Positions 6,150 through 8,484 of a stretch of 8,484 nucleotides of DNA are shown one piece after another. The notes beneath the pieces were generated by a model. The model worked only from the letters and a program-made list of their open reading frames with translations, searched no databases and was not told the origin of the DNA. Numbering within the stretch: position 1 is the first letter of the stretch; each line of letters opens with the position of its first letter. The translations under genes were made by a program, and so were the position numbers. This DNA comes from Spartobacteria bacterium (lineage in GTDB: Bacteria; Verrucomicrobiota; Verrucomicrobiia; Chthoniobacterales; UBA10450), in contig JAJPJU010000352.1 in assembly GCA_021324035.1 (NCBI GenBank), positions 1 through 8,484 of the forward strand. Reading direction: 5' to 3'.

Positions 6150-6524
6150 ATGAATCAATCCACCCAGAGTTACAAAGATCTGATCGTATGGCAGAAGGGC
6201 ATTGAGCTAGCCAAAGCCATTTATAAAATGACAAGATCGTTTCCCGCGGAGGAAAAGTTCAGCTTGGTTTCGCAAATGCGTCGAGCGGCGATCTCCATTC
6301 CATCAAACATCGCTGAAGGTCAGCCCCCCCGCCGAACTACGCCAGAATTCATTCAGTTCGTTACGCACGCCCAAGGTTCTACTGCTGAGCTCGACACTCA
6401 GATCATCCTCGCAGTCGAATTAAACTTCTGTCCTAAGAAGAGTGTTTTGCCGATTTACGAGCTCACCGATGAAATTCGGCGAATGCTAAACGCATTGCAT
6501 CGCAAGTTAGCTGAACGCCTCTAA
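6150..6524 (+). CDS. Four-helix-bundle protein (S23 / 23S rRNA intervening-sequence protein family)
   Basis: A 124-residue small, soluble, all-helical protein. The N-terminal 'SYKDLIVWQKGIELAKAIYKMT' and the central 'QMRRAAISIPSNIAEG' are the hallmark segments of the four-helix-bundle family (TIGR02436 / PF05635) first seen in intervening sequences of 23S rRNA genes; relatives include the Avd accessory protein of diversity-generating retroelements, a basic pentameric nucleic-acid binder. The helix after SNIAEG begins with an unusual Pro-rich 'QPPRRTTPEF' and includes 'AQGSTAELDTQI'. There is no rRNA, reverse transcriptase or variable-repeat pair in this window, so neither the IVS nor the DGR context applies. 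It lies between inverted heptamer repeats. A run of seven Cs (6324-6330) inside the gene could be slippage-prone, but the frame is intact. No good Shine-Dalgarno sequence precedes ATG 6150. Function is unknown; nucleic-acid binding is inferred from the family. Confidence 0.9.
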   Translation: MNQSTQSYKDLIVWQKGIELAKAIYKMTRSFPAEEKFSLVSQMRRAAISIPSNIAEGQPPRRTTPEFIQFVTHAQGSTAELDTQIILAVELNFCPKKSVLPIYELTDEIRRMLNALHRKLAERL

Positions 6525-6527
6525 CTG

Positions 6528-6555
6528 GCCCCTGGTCACTGGTCCCTTGTCACTC
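6528..6555 (+). repeat. Heptamer repeat E, right flank of the four-helix-bundle gene and start of the dihydropyrimidinase gene
   Basis: Four plus-strand units: GCCCCTG, GTCACTG, GTCCCTT and GTCACTC, beginning 3 nt after the four-helix-bundle stop. The dihydropyrimidinase TTG start (6547-6549) spans the border of units 3 and 4, so its first three codons lie in the repeat. It is the inverted counterpart of repeat D. Confidence 0.85.
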
Positions 6556-7926
6556 TTAATCAAAAATGGCGAAATCGTCACTCCCGACGAGCGCTACGTC
6601 GCGGACATCTTTTGCGAAAACGAAACGATCACCCGGATCGAGCGCAACATCGACAAAGTAAAAGCCGACGAAGTTGTCGATGCGACCGGCAAGTATGTTT
6701 TTCCCGGCTTCATCGATCCGCACGTACACATTTATTTGCCGTTCATGGGAACGTTCGCAAAGGACACGCACGAAACTGCGAGCCGCGCGGCCCTGGTCGG
6801 CGGAACAACCACCTTCATCGAAATGATCTGTCCTGCGCGGAGTGACAATCCGATGGAGGCGTTCGACCTCTGGTTGGGCAAAGCGCAGGGTAAGAGTGCC
6901 TGCGATTTCACATTTCACATGGGCGTAACCCGCTACGACGCGGAAGCGGAACATGACTTCAAAGAGATTGTGAAACGCGGACTAAGCAGTTTCAAAATCT
7001 TTCTCGCTTACAAAGGCGCGTTCGGAATTACCGACGAAGAGCTTTATGCAGCGCTGACACTCGCCAAAAAGCTCGGCGTCATCGTCACCGCGCATTGCGA
7101 GAACGCCGATCTCGTCCTCGAGCTTCAGAAGAAATTGCTGAGCGAAGGTAAAACCGGACCGGAGTTTCATTACTGGAGCCGTCCGCCGGTCGTCGAAGCC
7201 GAAGGGGTGCATCATCTGATGACGTTCGCCGAAATGACTGGCGCGCACGTTTACACCGTTCATACCAGTTGCGAAGAAGCGCTCAACGAAGCCGTCCGAG
7301 GAAAAGAACGCGGTGTGAACGTGTGGGTCGAAACCTTGATTCAATATCTGTTGCTCGATCGAACAAACGCAGAACCGAATTTCGAAGGCGCGAAAAACGT
7401 AATGTCTCCCCCACTCCGCGACAAAAAAAACCAGGAAGTCATGTGGAAAGCGTTGGCGGATGGATCCGTCGCGACATTGGCGACAGATCACGCGCCGTTC
7501 GATTTCCAGACCCAGAAACAAATGGGCAAAGACGATTTTACGAAAATCCCGAACGGGATTCCGTCGCTTGAGGACCGGGTGAACCTTTATTTTACTCACG
7601 GCGTGAAAGGAAACCGGATCGACATTCAACGGTTCGTCGATAGCGCAAGCACGCAGGCGGCGAAACTTTTTGGATTATTTCCGCGCAAAGGCGCGATCAA
7701 AGTCGGCAGCGACGCCGATTTGGTGGTCTACGATCCGACCTACCGCGGCAAAATCTCAGCGAAAACACACCAGATGAATCTCGATTACAACTCGTTTGAA
7801 GGATTCGAGATCCAGGGACGGCCCTACATCGTGACCGTTCGCGGCAAAGTCGCGGCCCGCGATGGAAAATTCGTCGGAGAATTCGGCCGCGGCCAATTTT
7901 TGAAACGCGAGCCGTCACACTTCTAA
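6547..7926 (+). CDS. hydA: Dihydropyrimidinase / D-hydantoinase
   Basis: A 459-residue amidohydrolase-superfamily enzyme that opens dihydrouracil or dihydrothymine (also hydantoins) to the N-carbamoyl-beta-amino acid, the substrate of the M20 enzyme encoded earlier in this operon. All binuclear zinc ligands are visible: His59 and His61 in DPHVH, the carboxylated Lys150 in SFKIFLAYKG, His183 in AHCENAD, His239 in YTVHTSCEEA and Asp314 in ATDHAPFD; Tyr155 is the expected intermediate-stabilising residue. These numbers match bacterial hydantoinases almost exactly, which supports the TTG start giving MSLLIKNGEIV. Length is normal. TTG 6547 lies inside heptamer repeat E and has no Shine-Dalgarno sequence; the first in-frame ATG is about 67 codons in, past the metal site. 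Translation may depend on coupling to the four-helix-bundle stop 22 nt upstream. Substrate is assigned from context; a hydantoinase role is the main alternative. Confidence 0.94.
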   Translation: MSLLIKNGEIVTPDERYVADIFCENETITRIERNIDKVKADEVVDATGKYVFPGFIDPHVHIYLPFMGTFAKDTHETASRAALVGGTTTFIEMICPARSDNPMEAFDLWLGKAQGKSACDFTFHMGVTRYDAEAEHDFKEIVKRGLSSFKIFLAYKGAFGITDEELYAALTLAKKLGVIVTAHCENADLVLELQKKLLSEGKTGPEFHYWSRPPVVEAEGVHHLMTFAEMTGAHVYTVHTSCEEALNEAVRGKERGVNVWVETLIQYLLLDRTNAEPNFEGAKNVMSPPLRDKKNQEVMWKALADGSVATLATDHAPFDFQTQKQMGKDDFTKIPNGIPSLEDRVNLYFTHGVKGNRIDIQRFVDSASTQAAKLFGLFPRKGAIKVGSDADLVVYDPTYRGKISAKTHQMNLDYNSFEGFEIQGRPYIVTVRGKVAARDGKFVGEFGRGQFLKREPSHF

Positions 7927-7978
7927 ATGAAAGTGCTGAGAGCGGTACGACGAACAGCTTATTTATCTGTTGGTCCTA

Positions 7979-8011
7979 GCAAACTTGACTGCTTTAAGCA
8001 GTCAAGTTTGC
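7979..8011. repeat. 33-nt perfect palindrome before the permease gene
   Basis: Two 16-nt arms (GCAAACTTGACTGCTT and its exact reverse complement) flank a single T. It lies 52 nt after the dihydropyrimidinase stop and 25 nt before the permease start. The transcript would fold into a long stem with a very tight loop. It is not followed by a T-run, so it is not a typical intrinsic terminator. Options are an operator for a dimeric regulator, an RNA processing or stabilising hairpin that sets permease expression apart from the enzymes, or an attenuator. The rest of 7927-8036 shows nothing else recognisable except the ribosome-binding site. Confidence 0.8.
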
Positions 8012-8021
8012 AGACCGGAAC

Positions 8022-8027
8022 GGAGGG
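8022..8027 (+). promoter_or_regulatory. Shine-Dalgarno sequence for the NCS1 permease gene
   Basis: GGAGGG lies 9 nt before GTG 8037 and just downstream of the palindrome, outside its stem, so it stays accessible when the hairpin forms. It decides the GTG start. Confidence 0.75.
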
Positions 8028-8036
8028 ATTGCTTTT

Positions 8037-8484
8037 GTGAACGCCCTCTCGCTTGCGCCCGACGTCGAAGTCGATATCGAGACCGAGCATAATCATCTTT
8101 ACAACAAGGACCTCGCGCCGGTCCCGGGCGACCGCCGGAAATGGCGCGTTGGCAGTTTCGCCGCGCTTTGGATTTCGATGTCGGCATGCATCCCGACTTA
8201 CATGCTCGCATCCTCTTTGATTGGCGGAGGCATGAATTGGTCTCAGGCAATCATCACGATTTTTCTCGGCAACCTGATCGTTGTGATCCCGATGATCTTG
8301 AACGCGCACGCCGGCACGCGTTACGGAATCCCCTTCCCGGTTTTTTGTCGCGCTTCGTTCGGCACGCGGGGCGCAAATATTCCCGCGCTGATGCGGGCTT
8401 TCGTCGCCTGCGGCTGGTTTGGAATCCAAACCTGGATCGGCGGCAACGCGATTTACAAAATCCTGGGCGTCTTTTGGCCTTCGA
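8037..8484 (+). CDS. NCS1-family nucleobase/hydantoin/allantoin permease, partial (C-terminus outside window)
   Basis: Translation from GTG 8037 runs open to the window edge (149 complete codons); NCS1 permeases are about 480-500 residues, so about 30% is present. The cytoplasmic N-terminus has the family LYNKDLAPVP motif (21-30). It is followed by TM1 (about 41-62, with ALWISMSACIPTYMLAS), TM2 (about 70-91, with TIFLGNLIVVIPMILNAHAG), the loop GTRYGIPFPVFCRASFG (93-109), and TM3 beginning RAFVACGWFGIQTWIGG (120-136). Trp127 and Gln131 match the substrate-binding Trp and Gln of the GWFGIQ segment in the hydantoin transporter Mhp1. It would import uracil, thymine, dihydropyrimidine or hydantoin in symport with H+ or Na+. 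Context favours a pyrimidine ring. The palindrome ahead of it may tune its expression. Confidence 0.93.
   Translation, partial: MNALSLAPDVEVDIETEHNHLYNKDLAPVPGDRRKWRVGSFAALWISMSACIPTYMLASSLIGGGMNWSQAIITIFLGNLIVVIPMILNAHAGTRYGIPFPVFCRASFGTRGANIPALMRAFVACGWFGIQTWIGGNAIYKILGVFWPS

Larger units (their letters stand above)
6092..6555. mobile_element. Candidate repeat-bounded cassette carrying the four-helix-bundle gene
   Basis: A 464-nt block: repeat D (minus), a 30-nt leader, the 375-nt four-helix-bundle gene, 3 nt, repeat E (plus). It splits an otherwise continuous catabolic operon and fills the junction almost to the base on both sides. The D and E repeats are more like each other than like A-C, suggesting they arrived together. 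The enclosed gene is the only one in the operon with no role in pyrimidine degradation, and by eye its codons are AT-richer (for example AGA, ATA, TTA) than its neighbours. No transposase, recombinase or target-site duplication is visible, so mobility would need help in trans or a mechanism involving the four-helix-bundle protein. The cassette is an inference from layout. Confidence 0.45.

Noticed and set aside
4863..6158. Long minus-strand open frame (431 codons) opposite mmsA
   Set aside because: Arg/His-rich composition, no recognisable family, and it is antisense to a gene with intact catalytic motifs; GC-rich codon bias explains it.
6324..6330. Seven-C run in the four-helix-bundle gene as a phase-variation switch
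   Set aside because: The frame is intact and a single run of seven is common at this base composition; no second piece of evidence.
6150..6524. 23S rRNA intervening sequence or diversity-generating retroelement
   Set aside because: No rRNA sequence, reverse transcriptase or template/variable repeat pair is visible in the window.
3322..6555. CRISPR array
   Set aside because: The repeated units are 7 nt, directly adjacent with no spacers, and the arrays are separated by whole genes with alternating strand.
7979..8011. Rho-independent terminator after the dihydropyrimidinase gene
   Set aside because: The stem is strong but there is no T-tract on either side at the right position, and the next gene continues on the same strand.

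Overview
The window reads as a soil-type, moderately GC-rich bacterial chromosome segment. GTG and TTG starts are common, and a stand-alone four-helix-bundle gene sits between short GTCACTG-type repeats. From memory of similar arrangements I lean towards Verrucomicrobiota (Spartobacteria/Udaeobacter-like), but there is no rRNA or other marker here to prove it.

Layout. Positions 1-1180 (minus strand) hold the N-terminal two thirds of an exported DUF885-family protein, cut by the window edge. A short divergent intergenic region (1181-1265) follows. From 1266 to the right edge everything runs on the plus strand, in probable operon order: class III sirtuin deacylase (GTG 1266), M20-family N-carbamoyl-beta-alanine amidohydrolase (GTG 2024), PreA-like dihydropyrimidine dehydrogenase (ATG 3377), CoA-acylating methylmalonate/malonate-semialdehyde dehydrogenase (ATG 4563), four-helix-bundle protein (ATG 6150), dihydropyrimidinase (TTG 6547), and an NCS1 nucleobase/hydantoin permease (GTG 8037) cut by the right edge.

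Function. This is a reductive pyrimidine catabolic operon. NCS1 imports uracil/thymine (or a related ring), PreA reduces it, dihydropyrimidinase opens the ring, and the M20 enzyme releases beta-alanine (or beta-aminoisobutyrate), NH3 and CO2. After a transaminase that is not in this window, MmsA turns malonate or methylmalonate semialdehyde into acetyl- or propionyl-CoA. The PreA protein lacks the C-terminal [4Fe-4S] domain, and no PreT-like flavoprotein is present, so its electron partner is missing from the window.

The most unusual structure is a family of five 28-nt repeats, each built of exactly four degenerate heptamers (consensus GTCACTG/C), lying only at the operon junctions. One is upstream of preA (plus). 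An inverted pair with a 30-nt spacer fills the preA-mmsA junction. A second inverted pair brackets the four-helix-bundle gene between mmsA and the dihydropyrimidinase gene. The repeats supply part of the N-terminus of MmsA and the start codon of the dihydropyrimidinase. I read the bracketed gene as a candidate small mobile cassette and the preA-mmsA pair as its internally deleted, MITE-like form. A 33-nt perfect palindrome precedes the permease gene.
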